Source of the DNA: Clostridiaceae bacterium
GTDB taxonomy: Bacteria > Bacillota > Clostridia > Acetivibrionales > DUMB01
NCBI GenBank assembly: GCA_012840085.1
Contig: DUMB01000085.1
Location: forward strand, 62,001 to 126,000
Direction of reading: 5' to 3'
DNA length: 64,000 nt
A model generated the notes under the pieces. That model saw nothing but the letters and a program-made list of their open reading frames with translations. It made no database searches and was not told where the DNA came from. How positions within the stretch are numbered: the stretch's first letter is position 1; each line of letters starts with the position of its first letter. The translations under genes and the position numbers were made by a program. This document shows positions 16,575-26,491 of this stretch, piece after piece.

Positions 16575-17705
16575 ATGAAGGTAATGAAGAAAAAACTACT
16601 CCAAAAAATTATCGCAGCTGCAATGGTTTGTATTTTAATGGTAGCTGCAGTCGCAGGATGTTCCAAAACTGAAACAACACCTCAAGGAGAGCAAGGTGGA
16701 AAAGAAACGACTGGTGGCAAGAGCGATGGCAAGCTGGTTATAGCCATGCTTCCAAAGTTTAAAGGTGAGAACTACTTTGACGCTTGTAAGGTAGGAGCAC
16801 AGGAAGCAGCAGATGAGCTTGGAATTACTCTTCTTTATGACGGACCACCACAGGATCAGGCTACAAACCAGAAACAGGTTGATATTCTTGAAGGTTGGAT
16901 TGCTCAGAAAGTAGACGCAATAATTGTATCACCTAACGACCCAACGGCTATTGCACCAACATTGAAAAAAGCACAAGAAGCAGGAATCAAAGTTATCACT
17001 TTTGACGCAGACGCACAAAAAGACGCAAGAGATCTCTTCGTTAACCAGATTACTGCAGATGCAGCTGGTAAAGGCTTATTGGAAGCAGCAGCCCGTGAAT
17101 TGAAGGCAAAAGGCTATGGTGCGGACAAGAAAGCTAACATCGCACTTGTTTCAGGATCAGGAACCGATGCTAACCAGACTGCATGGGAAGCAGCAATTGA
17201 AAAATATCTGGCAACAGATGAATATAATTTCATGGTAATCAAGAACAGAGAAACAGACGTTTACTATCCAGGTACTGATGAAACAAAAGTTAATGCTGAG
17301 TGCGCAACACTGATCAGTAGAATGGGACCTGGTGAAGATCAGATCCAGGCAGCTATTGGATTGTCATCAATGGCTACACCTGCTCTCGGAGCACAGTATC
17401 AGTCAGCTTCTCAAAAACCTGATGCTAATGCTATTACATTAACTGGTTTGGCAACTCCTAACGCATTAAAGACTTACATTAAAGACGAAGAGAACCCAAT
17501 GAACGTTGGTATGCTCTGGAACTGTATGGACCTTGGATATCTGGCAGTTCAGGTTGCTTATCAGTTAAAGAATGGTGACATCACTACTGAATCCACTTCT
17601 ATTAATGCAGGAAGATTAGGAACAAAAGAAATAGTTGACCGCGAATGTGTATTGGGCGATGCTCTGATTTTCGACAAGACAAATGTTGACAACTTCAACT
17701 ATTAA
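16575..17705 (+). CDS. sugar-binding lipoprotein (periplasmic-binding protein 4 / LsrB-RhaS type)
   Basis: A 376-residue substrate-binding component. It has a basic N terminus, hydrophobic stretch and lipobox AVAGC with Cys29 as the lipidated residue, then a Ser/Gly/Thr-rich linker. The mature part starts LVIAMLPKFKGENYF and contains QVDILEGWIAQKVDAIIVSPND, typical of the LsrB/RhaS branch of CUT2 binding proteins. The start is uncertain between the ATG at 16575 (GGGAG only two bases upstream) and the one at 16584. The ligand is unknown; rhamnose-like sugars or a furanose are possible from family resemblance only. Confidence 0.9.
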   Translation: MKVMKKKLLQKIIAAAMVCILMVAAVAGCSKTETTPQGEQGGKETTGGKSDGKLVIAMLPKFKGENYFDACKVGAQEAADELGITLLYDGPPQDQATNQKQVDILEGWIAQKVDAIIVSPNDPTAIAPTLKKAQEAGIKVITFDADAQKDARDLFVNQITADAAGKGLLEAAARELKAKGYGADKKANIALVSGSGTDANQTAWEAAIEKYLATDEYNFMVIKNRETDVYYPGTDETKVNAECATLISRMGPGEDQIQAAIGLSSMATPALGAQYQSASQKPDANAITLTGLATPNALKTYIKDEENPMNVGMLWNCMDLGYLAVQVAYQLKNGDITTESTSINAGRLGTKEIVDRECVLGDALIFDKTNVDNFNY

Positions 17706-17768
17706 TATTTAGCAAAATGATGTTCGTGAAAGCTTGAAAGACTGAACCTGAACACATTATCAAACAAG

Positions 17769-17794
17769 ATGGACGCTGCGAACGCAGCGCCCAT
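17769..17794 (+). other. intercistronic GC hairpin after the binding-protein gene
   Basis: ATGGACGCTGCG (17769-17780) pairs with CGCAGCGCCCAT (17783-17794) with one mismatch. There is no T run, so it is more likely a processing or stability element than a full terminator; such hairpins are common after binding-protein genes. Confidence 0.55.
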
Positions 17795-17843
17795 CATTGT
17801 TTCTAACATTGTATCGATTATCAAGAAAGTGGGGGGCTCTTTC

Positions 17844-19031
17844 ATGACAAACAGAGAAAGAGAATTAAAAACTTTAGGGTTTCAGAAAGTAGAAGGCAGA
17901 GGCTCTGTGCAGGAAACCTTTTATCCATGGGTATTGACTACACAGCGATTTAAGGATGAAGGAATGCCTGCAGAAATCGCAGATAATGCAAGGGATATTA
18001 CCAACAACCTCGCAGGAAATAAAGCAAATCAAGCGGAAAAATATCTGCCTGTAGCCTGGGGCGAAGGTGTTATGAACTATGAAACCTGGCTAGGGTTTGA
18101 TCCGGTGCGCAGAATTCATTTTGTGTTGCCTTTCCGAAGATTTGATGAGTTTGAGATTGAGGAGACCGAACATTATATCCTTAAACAGGATATTTACGGA
18201 AGGCAGGTCAAGTACTTCAAAAATTCAGGCATCGAAGTGGAACACAAGCATGTAGTAAATTGTGAAGATGATTGGAAAAGGCTGAAAGAGCATGGAGACA
18301 AAGAGCTGGAAAAGTACTTTACCGATGAGGAAATCTATCGTGCCTATGCTCCTCTGAAAGAAGGACATGACCGTGGTGATTATTCAATCCGGCTCAATAT
18401 CGAAGGCTTTTTCTGGGTTCAAAGAGAACTGTTGGGTATTGAACCTCATTTCTTCGCTTTCTATGACAGTCCTGAAATGCTTCATGATATGAATCAGTAT
18501 GTACTCAATGTTTATAGCACAAAATTAATGAAGGTAATTGAACTGCTCCAGCCGGATGTTGTATATTTTATGGAAGATTTAAGCGGTAAAAACGGTCCAA
18601 TGCTTTCACCTCCGTTATTTGATGAGTTTGTTGGTCAGTATTATAAGAAGCTCATTCCTATGTTTAAGGAACGGGGCGTAGGATATGTATTTGTAGATAC
18701 TGACGGCGATTTCAAACAGCTCATTCCAAACTTTATCGCTGCCGGAGTGGATGGATTCCTTCCAATGGACGTCAATGCAGGAATGGATATTGTAAAAGTC
18801 AGGAATGAATTCCCAGGAGTTCGTTTTATCGGTGGATACAATAAACTGTGCATTGCCGAAGGAAAAGATGCTATTGACCGTGAATTTGAAAGGATTATGC
18901 CGGTAATCAGAGGCGGCGGGTATATTCCTGGAGCAGACCATCAGGTACCTCCTTCTGCTTCACTGGAAAATTACAAGTATTATATTTCCAAGTTGCATGA
19001 AGCAATGAAAGAATGCGGTGCTGATTTATAA
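17844..19031 (+). CDS. uroporphyrinogen decarboxylase (URO-D) family protein
   Basis: A 395-residue soluble TIM-barrel protein of the broad URO-D superfamily, which includes heme-pathway HemE and cobalamin-dependent methyltransferases of the MtaA/CmuA kind. Recognisable parts are the C-terminal strand stretch DGFLPMDVNAGMDIV, RFIGGYNKLCIAEG, and GGGYIPGADHQVPPSASLENY, a variant of the family's C-terminal motif. The N-terminal arginine motif of HemE (PVWxMRQAGR) is absent, so a heme role is unlikely. The ATG at 17844 follows a GGGGGG run; an upstream in-frame start at 17769 would translate through the hairpin. It lies between a sugar importer and its probable regulators, so a role in processing the imported compound is possible but unproven. 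Confidence 0.85.
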   Translation: MTNRERELKTLGFQKVEGRGSVQETFYPWVLTTQRFKDEGMPAEIADNARDITNNLAGNKANQAEKYLPVAWGEGVMNYETWLGFDPVRRIHFVLPFRRFDEFEIEETEHYILKQDIYGRQVKYFKNSGIEVEHKHVVNCEDDWKRLKEHGDKELEKYFTDEEIYRAYAPLKEGHDRGDYSIRLNIEGFFWVQRELLGIEPHFFAFYDSPEMLHDMNQYVLNVYSTKLMKVIELLQPDVVYFMEDLSGKNGPMLSPPLFDEFVGQYYKKLIPMFKERGVGYVFVDTDGDFKQLIPNFIAAGVDGFLPMDVNAGMDIVKVRNEFPGVRFIGGYNKLCIAEGKDAIDREFERIMPVIRGGGYIPGADHQVPPSASLENYKYYISKLHEAMKECGADL

Positions 19032-19093
19032 CGGAATCATTTATATATATTACAAGTTTTTGGTAATAACTAATATAATATGCTTTGTTGCAG

Positions 19094-19135
19094 GCGGAGA
19101 AAGCCCGACTATATTAAGGTTTTCTCTGCTTTTTG
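19094..19135 (+). terminator. terminator after the URO-D gene
   Basis: GCGGAGAAA (19094-19102) pairs with TTTCTCTGC (19121-19129), followed by TTTTT. It ends the ABC/URO-D operon. Confidence 0.75.
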
Positions 19136-19183
19136 GCTATTACGGTAAAGGAATTTTTTTCATTATAAAAACCGGGATTTGTA

Positions 19184-19192
19184 TGTTATAAT
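19184..19192 (+). promoter_or_regulatory. extended -10 promoter of the YesM/YesN pair
   Basis: TGT-TATAAT (TG at 19184-19185, -10 at 19187-19192) with a weak -35 (TATAAA). It lies about 125 bp before the kinase start. Confidence 0.5.
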
Positions 19193-19318
19193 GCTCATAT
19201 GCGGTTGCTGGTGCAGGAATTATTATTTATAATTGTTTAGTGCATACGTGGAAATAGAAACGGTTCCCGAAAAAACATATCAGAAACTGATTGAATGTAT
19301 AGTAACGGAGAAGATACC

Positions 19319-21082
19319 ATGAAAAAGCGAAAGATGTCAGGAAAGCTATCAACAACTTATGCAATTCTTGTGGTCATCCTCGTAGGTATTGCTTCCATCA
19401 TGTTTTATGAGTACAACAGAGATATTATTTATAATGAAGGTATCAGCAACTTGGATCAGGTATCTACATCGGCGGTGACTCAACTGGATAACAGACTGAC
19501 ATCCATGGAACAGGTAGCAGTAGATGTGCTTACTGATACTGTTTTTATGTCTAACTGGCAGGAGTATATAGGGCAACAGGTTAAGTCACCGGATAATGTG
19601 TTGGCTATTAAAAGAATTTTAACAAAAGCTTATGCAAATAAATCCGATATCCGCAGAGTAGCTGTGTTTTCACTGGAAGGAGATTACATTGCCACCGGAG
19701 AGGTGAATGCGGAAAAAGAGGATGTAGCTCAAAAAATAACTCATTTGCAAGAGAATTATGATATAAACAACAGAATGTTTATCAGCAGCCACCGGGATGA
19801 TTGGGATACAAACAGTGAAACTTATGTGATTTCGGAAATTAAACCTATTAAGAACCGGCAAGCTGAAATTATCGGGTTTATAGAGATACAGCAAAATATC
19901 TTTTATCTTGAGAATATTTGCAACCTCCAGTACAACAACAGCAAATTGAAGGTGCTGATATTCAATTACTCGGACGATAAACTCTTTTATAGCAACAGTT
20001 ACCTTGATGAGGATTATATAGAGAATATTGCAGCCTTGACAAGAGAATACAGAAAAATTCGAGAGACTTCTGATGCGATTTTAGCCACAAAGTCTTCGAA
20101 TTTTTACCAGATGCAAATGGTGTTCATACTGGACAAAAGTACTCTTTATAACTCGTTGAACAATATTGTACAGGGTATAGTGGTAGGTGCCGTTGCCCTT
20201 ATTTTGCTGACAATAAGCTACATCATACTGGTTACCTACAGGATTATGCAGCCTATCAATCATCTTGTACGCCGAATGCAAAATATTGATTTTGATAACC
20301 TTAATTACAATGAAAATTTTAATTATAGCAAACATAAAATAAAAGACTGGGAGACTGAAATCCTGATCAATGCATTTGAGGAAATGGTAGAACGGTTGAA
20401 AGAAGCTCAACATAGACAGCAGAGATTGCAAAACCTCCATACAAAATCCATTTTTGATATTCTTCAGTCGGAAATCAGCCCTCATTTTCTATATAATGCA
20501 TTGGGAGGGATTGCTAATTTATGTGAGGATAATGAAAGTGCTGCAGCTGCCGAAGCTTGCTACAGCCTGACGGAAATTTTGAGATATTCATCCAATTATG
20601 CTACGACCGAAGTAACAGTTTTTGATGAGATTCAAAACCTGATTTGCTATATAAATGTTATGAAGAGCCGATATTGTGAACGCCTGGAAATTGGGATTGA
20701 GACAGATAATAATGCGCATCATTTTATTCTGCCCAAACTCACATATCAGCCAATTGTGGAAAATGCGATTAAGTATGGCCTGATGGATAATGAAATGGTA
20801 AGGATTGACATTAGTACAAAAGTGATAGATAATATATTAATAATACAGGTAGATGACAACGGACGTGAAATTTCAAAAGAAGCCATAGAGGCAATCGAGG
20901 AAAAGGTCCAAAAGCTGTTAAGCACAGAGGAGGATATCTGCAGAGAAGTTCAGTTTGGAGGCATGGGGCTTGGAGGCACTGTAGTTCGTTTGACTATCTT
21001 TTTTGGGGACCGCTTTAAATATGTAATAAAAGGTAATGAAAACGGAGGAACCACCGTTAGATTTGAGATTGATTACAATTAA
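19319..21082 (+). CDS. sensor histidine kinase, YesM/LytS type
   Basis: A 587-residue membrane kinase. A first transmembrane helix (about residues 12-32), an extracellular sensor of about 240 residues, a second helix (VGAVALILLTISYIILVTY), a HAMP-like linker with coiled coil, then the His_kinase domain with phospho-acceptor His near residue 389 in SEISPHFLYNAL, and a HATPase (N box PIVENAIKYGLM, G box GGMGLGG). The ATG at 19319 has GGAG eight bases upstream. It pairs with the response regulator that follows and presumably senses a sugar to control the upstream CUT2 operon. Confidence 0.92.
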   Translation: MKKRKMSGKLSTTYAILVVILVGIASIMFYEYNRDIIYNEGISNLDQVSTSAVTQLDNRLTSMEQVAVDVLTDTVFMSNWQEYIGQQVKSPDNVLAIKRILTKAYANKSDIRRVAVFSLEGDYIATGEVNAEKEDVAQKITHLQENYDINNRMFISSHRDDWDTNSETYVISEIKPIKNRQAEIIGFIEIQQNIFYLENICNLQYNNSKLKVLIFNYSDDKLFYSNSYLDEDYIENIAALTREYRKIRETSDAILATKSSNFYQMQMVFILDKSTLYNSLNNIVQGIVVGAVALILLTISYIILVTYRIMQPINHLVRRMQNIDFDNLNYNENFNYSKHKIKDWETEILINAFEEMVERLKEAQHRQQRLQNLHTKSIFDILQSEISPHFLYNALGGIANLCEDNESAAAAEACYSLTEILRYSSNYATTEVTVFDEIQNLICYINVMKSRYCERLEIGIETDNNAHHFILPKLTYQPIVENAIKYGLMDNEMVRIDISTKVIDNILIIQVDDNGREISKEAIEAIEEKVQKLLSTEEDICREVQFGGMGLGGTVVRLTIFFGDRFKYVIKGNENGGTTVRFEIDYN

Positions 21083-21133
21083 TATAATGATTGAAATAAA
21101 GAATGATTACGATTGATTTAAAGGGGGATTTTC

Positions 21134-21970
21134 TTGTACAAAGTACTGCTTGTAGATGACGAACCTGCCATCCTTAAAAGCGAGAAGAGAGCCATAATGA
21201 ATCGCACAGAGGGGTTTGAAGTGGTTGGTGAAGCACACGATGTAAAGAAAGCCATCTCCTTGTATAACCATCTTGAACCTCATGTCGTATTGACAGACAT
21301 CCGTATGCCTGGAGAAGACGGCATCAGCCTGGTTAAATATGTTTCTGAAAACAGAAGGAGTTTTCCGACACTTTGCATTGTAGTCAGTGGGTATTCTGAC
21401 TTTGACTATGTAAGGAGTTCTTTTATCAATGATGCTTATGATTACCTCCTAAAACCTATTAATCCCAGCAAGATTGAAGAATTGTTCAGGCGAATTCGCA
21501 ATGAGATTGAGACAAGAATGGACAGAGATACGGAAAACGAAGAGAGTTTGTCTGAGAGAATTATAAAGACTGGATATATGGACTTGGTGGAAAGGATCAA
21601 GCACTATGTTGAAAGCAATCTGGCAGGCGACAACAGCATTGCGGCAATATGTAAACAGTTCTCCATCAGCCAGCCTTATCTGAGCAAAATTTTCAGAAAG
21701 GCAATGGACTGTACATTTATTGAATATTTGACAGATGTGAAGATCAAGAAAGCTAAAGAACTCCTGACTCACCGCCAGGATTTGCTGATTAGTGATATTG
21801 CTTCCCAACTGGGATTTTCCGACCAGTTTTACTTCAGCAAGGTGTTTAAGAGTGAGGAAGGCTGTACACCGTCGGAATTCCGCAAAAAGGTTATGTCAGA
21901 ATCAGATTGCGTTGACGAACAGAACAATTGGAATATAAATAATGAAACTTGTGAAATACACAGTCACTAA
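21134..21970 (+). CDS. response regulator with AraC-type DNA-binding domain, YesN type
   Basis: A 278-residue regulator: an N-terminal receiver domain (VLLVDDEP, phospho-Asp in LTDIRMPGEDG near residue 56, then the lysine in YDYLLKPI) and a C-terminal AraC family double HTH (ISQPYLSKIFRKAM and ISDIASQLGFSDQFYFSKVF, ending CTPSEFRKK). The TTG start follows AAGGGGG by six bases. It lies 50 bp after the kinase gene and is expected to activate the sugar operon upstream. The gene is followed by about 130 bp without features before the rplU promoter. Confidence 0.92.
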   Translation: MYKVLLVDDEPAILKSEKRAIMNRTEGFEVVGEAHDVKKAISLYNHLEPHVVLTDIRMPGEDGISLVKYVSENRRSFPTLCIVVSGYSDFDYVRSSFINDAYDYLLKPINPSKIEELFRRIRNEIETRMDRDTENEESLSERIIKTGYMDLVERIKHYVESNLAGDNSIAAICKQFSISQPYLSKIFRKAMDCTFIEYLTDVKIKKAKELLTHRQDLLISDIASQLGFSDQFYFSKVFKSEEGCTPSEFRKKVMSESDCVDEQNNWNINNETCEIHSH

Positions 21971-22099
21971 GTTTCTTTTTTAAAATTTCCTTTTTATTGT
22001 ATCTTTATCCAATTGTTGTGCAGGTCTTTTTGTTTTGTTATTTTTAGATCAGAAAATGAGGCAATTCCCAAGTTAATCACATTAAGTAAATTGTTGTGT

Positions 22100-22128
22100 T
22101 TGACAACAATCTGCTTTTATGTTAAAAT
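22100..22128 (+). promoter_or_regulatory. sigma-A promoter of rplU-prp-rpmA
   Basis: TTGACA at 22100-22105, a 17-bp spacer and TAAAAT at 22123-22128, giving a leader of about 108 nt. The -35 lies within an inverted TTGTTG/CAACAA pair. Confidence 0.8.
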
Positions 22129-22134
22129 ATTTCG

Positions 22135-22240
22135 GTAGCCGCACGACAATGGCCCGATACCCTTTTCATGAGGGCAATAAAATGCATTTTATATGAAATG
22201 CTGCCATATGTCGGCGAGACTGGGATAAGGGAGGTGCTCC
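22135..22240 (+). promoter_or_regulatory. L21 ribosomal-protein leader
   Basis: The leader between promoter and rplU has the look of the Firmicute L21 leader: GGTAGCCGCAC at its 5' end and GTCGGCGAGACTGGGATAAG just before the GGGAGGTG ribosome-binding site. Autogenous control by L21 is the known role of the class. Assigned from memory of the motif; a covariance search was not possible. Confidence 0.65.
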
Positions 22241-22242
22241 TA

Positions 22243-22554
22243 ATGTACGCAATTATTGAAACTGGTGGAAAACAGTACAAGGTACAGGAGGGCGATGTTA
22301 TTTTTATTGAAAAACTTGCAGCAGAAGATGGTGCGCAAGTTACATTTGACAAAGTCCTTGCTGTTTCAAAGGAAGGTAAAGTGGATTTTGGCAGCCCGAT
22401 TGTTGCTGGCGCAACTGTAGAGGCAAAAGTACTGGGCCATGGAAAAAGCAAGAAGATAATTGTTTTCAAGTTTAAGCCCAAGAAAGGCTATAAGAGAACA
22501 CAAGGCCACAGACAGCCATACACCAAGGTTCAAATTGAAAAGATTAATGCTTGA
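22243..22554 (+). CDS. rplU: 50S ribosomal protein L21
   Basis: Standard bacterial L21 of 103 residues: [18 protein letters not shown] at the N terminus, GGKQ motif, and the C-terminal [19 protein letters not shown]. The ATG at 22243 is six bases past GGGAGGTG; the longer in-frame ATG at 22168 would run through the leader RNA and is rejected. It begins the conserved L21-prp-L27-obgE block of Firmicutes. Confidence 0.97.
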   Translation: MYAIIETGGKQYKVQEGDVIFIEKLAAEDGAQVTFDKVLAVSKEGKVDFGSPIVAGATVEAKVLGHGKSKKIIVFKFKPKKGYKRTQGHRQPYTKVQIEKINA

Positions 22555-22582
22555 TTTAATACTTAGTTAAAATGAAAGTAAT

Positions 22583-22915
22583 ATGATACAGATAAGTATA
22601 ACAAGAGATAAGTCCAATTGTATACGGCAGATTGTTATTGAAGGTCATGCCGGTTATGCAAAGCATGGCAGCGATATTGTCTGTGCTGCAGTTTCGGTTA
22701 CAGCCTACACTGCGGCAGGTGCCCTTGAGGAACTGGCTGGAGTAAAAGGCTGCTATACTGCTGAAGACGGGTATATGATGATAAGTTTACCCGATGACAT
22801 TAAAGGCGAACAGAAGCGTACAGCTGAGATTATACTGGAAACTACAGTGATTGGATTTAAACAGATTGAAATGGAATATGGCAAATATATATCTGTTCTG
22901 GATGAGGAGGTGTAG
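22583..22915 (+). CDS. prp: ribosomal-processing cysteine protease Prp
   Basis: A 110-residue protease that removes the N-terminal extension of L27 in Firmicutes and related bacteria. The catalytic pair is visible: His22 in EGHAGYAKHG and Cys34 in SDIVCAAVS. It sits between rplU and rpmA as in other Firmicutes, and the L27 here carries the matching cleavable extension. Its stop lies four bases before the L27 start and its 3' end contains the L27 ribosome-binding site. Confidence 0.95.
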   Translation: MIQISITRDKSNCIRQIVIEGHAGYAKHGSDIVCAAVSVTAYTAAGALEELAGVKGCYTAEDGYMMISLPDDIKGEQKRTAEIILETTVIGFKQIEMEYGKYISVLDEEV

Positions 22916-22918
22916 CAG

Positions 22919-23197
22919 GTGATTAGAATAAATTTGCAATTATTTGCTCATAAAAAGGGAGTTGGAAGCTCCAGAAACGGACGTGACAGCCAGGCTAAAA
23001 GGCTTGGAGTTAAAAGAGGAGACGGACAATACGTTCTTGCCGGAAACATTCTCGTAAGACAAAGAGGTACAAGTATACATCCAGGAGAGAATGTAGGTAG
23101 AGGAAAAGATGATACACTCTTTGCCCTGATAGATGGAAAGGTTAAGTTTGAGAGAATGGGCAGAGACAGGAAGAAAGTAAGTGTAATCAGCGTTTAA
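22919..23197 (+). CDS. rpmA: 50S ribosomal protein L27 with cleavable N-terminal extension
   Basis: A 92-residue L27. It starts MIRINLQLF then [15 protein letters not shown]; by analogy with the S. aureus protein, Prp cleaves after the Phe, exposing the residues that reach the peptidyl-transferase centre. The GTG start has AGGAGG eight bases upstream (22905-22910). A terminator follows 15 bp after the stop, separating it from obgE. Confidence 0.97.
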   Translation: MIRINLQLFAHKKGVGSSRNGRDSQAKRLGVKRGDGQYVLAGNILVRQRGTSIHPGENVGRGKDDTLFALIDGKVKFERMGRDRKKVSVISV

Positions 23198-23207
23198 TAA
23201 ATGATAG

Positions 23208-24590
<1,383 letters not shown>

Positions 24591-24690
24591 AGATAGTAAG
24601 GATAGGCGCATTGCCGCTTAAATACCTACTAGACAAATGTCGGGGGAATATTGTAAAATATTTAATAATCGTATAAAACCAAGGTAAGAT

Positions 24691-24909
24691 ATGATCAGGG
24701 AGGCTGTTTTTTATTTTATGGAATGCTATAACTGCGGAAACTGCAAAAGCGGCAATGTTGCATACTTCTGCTTGATGAAGAATGATTTTGTTCTGAACAG
24801 TGAAGTGACAAATTCTGTTATAGAAAAGAGCAGAAGTGGATGGAAAAAAGGTAAGGCGAATTATGAGACTCACAGGAGAAGGGCACGCAAGGAGGTAGAG
24901 ATACAGTAA
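24691..24909 (+). CDS. small Cys-rich protein, function unknown
   Basis: A 72-residue frame between obgE and yhbY. Near the N terminus it has CYNCGNCKSGNVAYFCLMKN, four cysteines in a C-x2-C-x2-C-x8-C pattern that could hold a metal or Fe-S cluster, followed by a basic tail rich in Lys and Arg. AAGG lies six bases before the ATG at 24691; an internal ATG at 24718 has a GGGAGG but at 14 bases. Family not recognised. The cysteine spacing and conserved operon position suggest a real gene, but this is not certain. Confidence 0.5.
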   Translation: MIREAVFYFMECYNCGNCKSGNVAYFCLMKNDFVLNSEVTNSVIEKSRSGWKKGKANYETHRRRARKEVEIQ

Positions 24910-25017
24910 TCGCAAAACAGTAAGATGATTTAAGCCGTTTCGGGAAAGAATAGTAATGTTCATTCGATAATAAATAGTCTTTATAAGATGTTATATAAAT
25001 ATGAATGGGGTTGTGAG

Positions 25018-25042
25018 GGGTAGATAACGATCTATCCTTTTT
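25018..25042 (+). terminator. terminator before yhbY
   Basis: GGGTAGAT (25018-25025), loop AACG, ATCTATCC (25030-25037; one G-U pair), then TTTTT. Confidence 0.7.
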
Positions 25043-25097
25043 GTTTGTACTGTCCCTGCTTAAAGATTTTAACAGAAATGAAGATGGAGGGAATACA

Positions 25098-25388
25098 ATG
25101 ATTACAACAAAACAGAGAAGTTATCTTAGAAGTCTTGCAAATTCAATTCAGCCTATTTTCCAGGTAGGAAAAGGCGGAGTGAGTGAAAATATGATAAAGC
25201 AATTCGACGAAGCATTGGAGGCAAGAGAACTGGTTAAGGCGACAGTACTTAGAAACTCCGAAGAAGATGTCAGGGATGTATGCAACCAAATAGCAGAGGC
25301 TACCGGGGCTGATATTGTTCAGATTATTGGAAATAAATTCATACTGTACAGAGAGTCAAAGGAAAATAAGACTATTATACTGCCATAA
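25098..25388 (+). CDS. yhbY: YhbY-family (CRM domain) RNA-binding protein
   Basis: A 96-residue single-domain CRS1-YhbY protein, linked in other bacteria to 50S subunit assembly. Family features are LRSLANSIQPIFQVGKGGVSE with the GxxG loop VGKGG, and the C-terminal IVQIIGNKFILYR. The ATG at 25098 follows GGAGGG by six bases; upstream starts at 25041 cross the preceding terminator. It ends two bases from the stop of the convergent DUF4364 gene. Confidence 0.93.
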   Translation: MITTKQRSYLRSLANSIQPIFQVGKGGVSENMIKQFDEALEARELVKATVLRNSEEDVRDVCNQIAEATGADIVQIIGNKFILYRESKENKTIILP

Positions 25389-25390
25389 CT

Positions 25391-25930
25391 CTAATTCCTT
25401 TTTCTGGTAAGACTTTCTATAATCTCGGCATATATCTGCTGTGAGTACTTTTTCCAATTTTCGCATATTGTCCGGGCATCGCTTTTGGTTCCGACAGCAA
25501 TGTTGAGTTCTATAAGAGAAAACTTATCTTCTCTTACCTTGCAGGATACTATAAATTCATTTTCACTTTCGGGTATGTAGTCAGCAGTTACGAGAAGCTC
25601 ATTCCTTATGTTGGATTTGGCAGAAGGAATTGCATCATCGATGACTGCTCTTATGCTTGCCGGTATAAGGTTTGTGAAATAACTGAGAGTTTGTTTTCCG
25701 CTTTCTGTTATTCTGTATAAAGTTTTGCCCTCAAACTGTTCAGAGGATAGAAAGTTTGACTCACGCAGTTCGTCCAGGTATTGCTGAAGCAGGAAATAAT
25801 TCATAATCTTATTTTCCAGTATGATTTTTGTCATCTGAAGATTGCTTACAGGTATTTCAAGTTTATCTATAATATAAAGAAGTATTAGTTTATTTTCTGC
25901 AAGCTGCCTGTTATTGCCTAAAGAGTTCAT
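25391..25930 (-). CDS. DUF4364 family protein (winged-helix like)
   Basis: A 179-residue cytoplasmic protein seen in many Clostridia, often near ribosome-assembly genes. The N-terminal half (LAENKLILLYIIDKLEIPVS to RITESGKQTL) reads as a PadR-like winged helix; the C-terminal half is an alpha-beta domain of unknown role. GGGAGG lies eight bases upstream of its ATG on the minus strand. Its promoter appears to be an extended -10 at 26062-26070, which places a 45-bp dispersed repeat in its 5' leader. Function unknown. Confidence 0.85.
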   Translation of the reverse strand: MNSLGNNRQLAENKLILLYIIDKLEIPVSNLQMTKIILENKIMNYFLLQQYLDELRESNFLSSEQFEGKTLYRITESGKQTLSYFTNLIPASIRAVIDDAIPSAKSNIRNELLVTADYIPESENEFIVSCKVREDKFSLIELNIAVGTKSDARTICENWKKYSQQIYAEIIESLTRKRN

Positions 25931-25982
25931 TTTTTATCCTCCCAGTCTTTCAAAAAGTGTTCATTTCGTTAGCTAGAATAAA

Positions 25983-26027
25983 AGCTCTCCACAATGCTGT
26001 CTCATTACCTGGCACAACAAGTTAAGT
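25983..26027 (+). repeat. dispersed repeat, copy A (45 bp)
   Basis: AGCTCTCCACAATGCTGTCT continuing to CCTGGCACAACAAGTTAAGT. It matches copy B at 29699-29735 on the same strand and copy C at 31126-31171 in reverse complement with few differences. Confidence 0.8.
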
Positions 26028-26061
26028 CAATAAATGCTCCTTTGTGCAGGTATGTACAATT

Positions 26062-26070
26062 ATTATAGCA
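26062..26070 (-). promoter_or_regulatory. extended -10 promoter of the DUF4364 gene
   Basis: On the minus strand TGC-TATAAT (26070 to 26062); the -35 is not clear. It is 130 bp upstream of the gene. Confidence 0.45.
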
Positions 26071-26248
26071 TAACAGGCAGTATTTCGCTATATTACCTTT
26101 ATTTTTCGCCATATTGCCTGCATTTCTTTAATTTTTCATTGTAACTAGGCAGGCGGATAAGATGTTACGCCTATGCATATCCATATAGATTCTATCCTTC
26201 GAGTTGTCTTTATAAATTGTCTTTATTGGATAAAAAATCCTTAATTTA

Positions 26249-26257
26249 TGATATAAT
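26249..26257 (+). promoter_or_regulatory. extended -10 promoter of the QueG-like gene
   Basis: TGA-TATAAT, with a TTGGAT at 26226-26231 as a poorly spaced -35. It gives a leader of about 230 nt. Confidence 0.45.
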
Positions 26258-26283
26258 TTAAATAACTGATATTTAAATAACAA

Positions 26284-26354
26284 GTTTAAATAAACAATTA
26301 TGTTAAAATACATAATTGTGTTTAAACTAAATTATTATGTTCAAATAATAATTT
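26284..26354 (+). other. two AT-only hairpins in the leader of the QueG-like gene
   Basis: GTTTAAATAAACAATTATG (26284-26302) pairs with CATAATTGTGTTTAAAC (26311-26327) with a two-base bulge; next to it AAATTATTA (26329-26337) pairs with TAATAATTT (26346-26354). The surrounding 26260-26460 is extremely AT-rich with recurring TTAAATAA, and has no gene. Confidence 0.5.
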
Positions 26355-26491
26355 ATGCTTAAATAATTTTTTTATCATATAATTATTATATTCAGGCAAT
26401 TATTATGTTTTAATAGTTATTGGGACAGATAAAAATAAAATAGGCAAAATCAGTACTGCAGCTTAATTTGATTAGTTATGAGGTGGCAAAT

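Noticed and set aside
17769..17843. Longer N terminus for the URO-D protein
   Set aside because: It covers the intercistronic hairpin, and the ATG at 17844 has its own G-rich site.
17844..19031. HemE (heme biosynthesis) assignment
   Set aside because: The HemE N-terminal arginine motif is missing and the context is sugar transport.
22168..22242. Longer N terminus for L21
   Set aside because: It would translate through the leader RNA and lacks similarity to L21; the ATG at 22243 has a strong ribosome-binding site.
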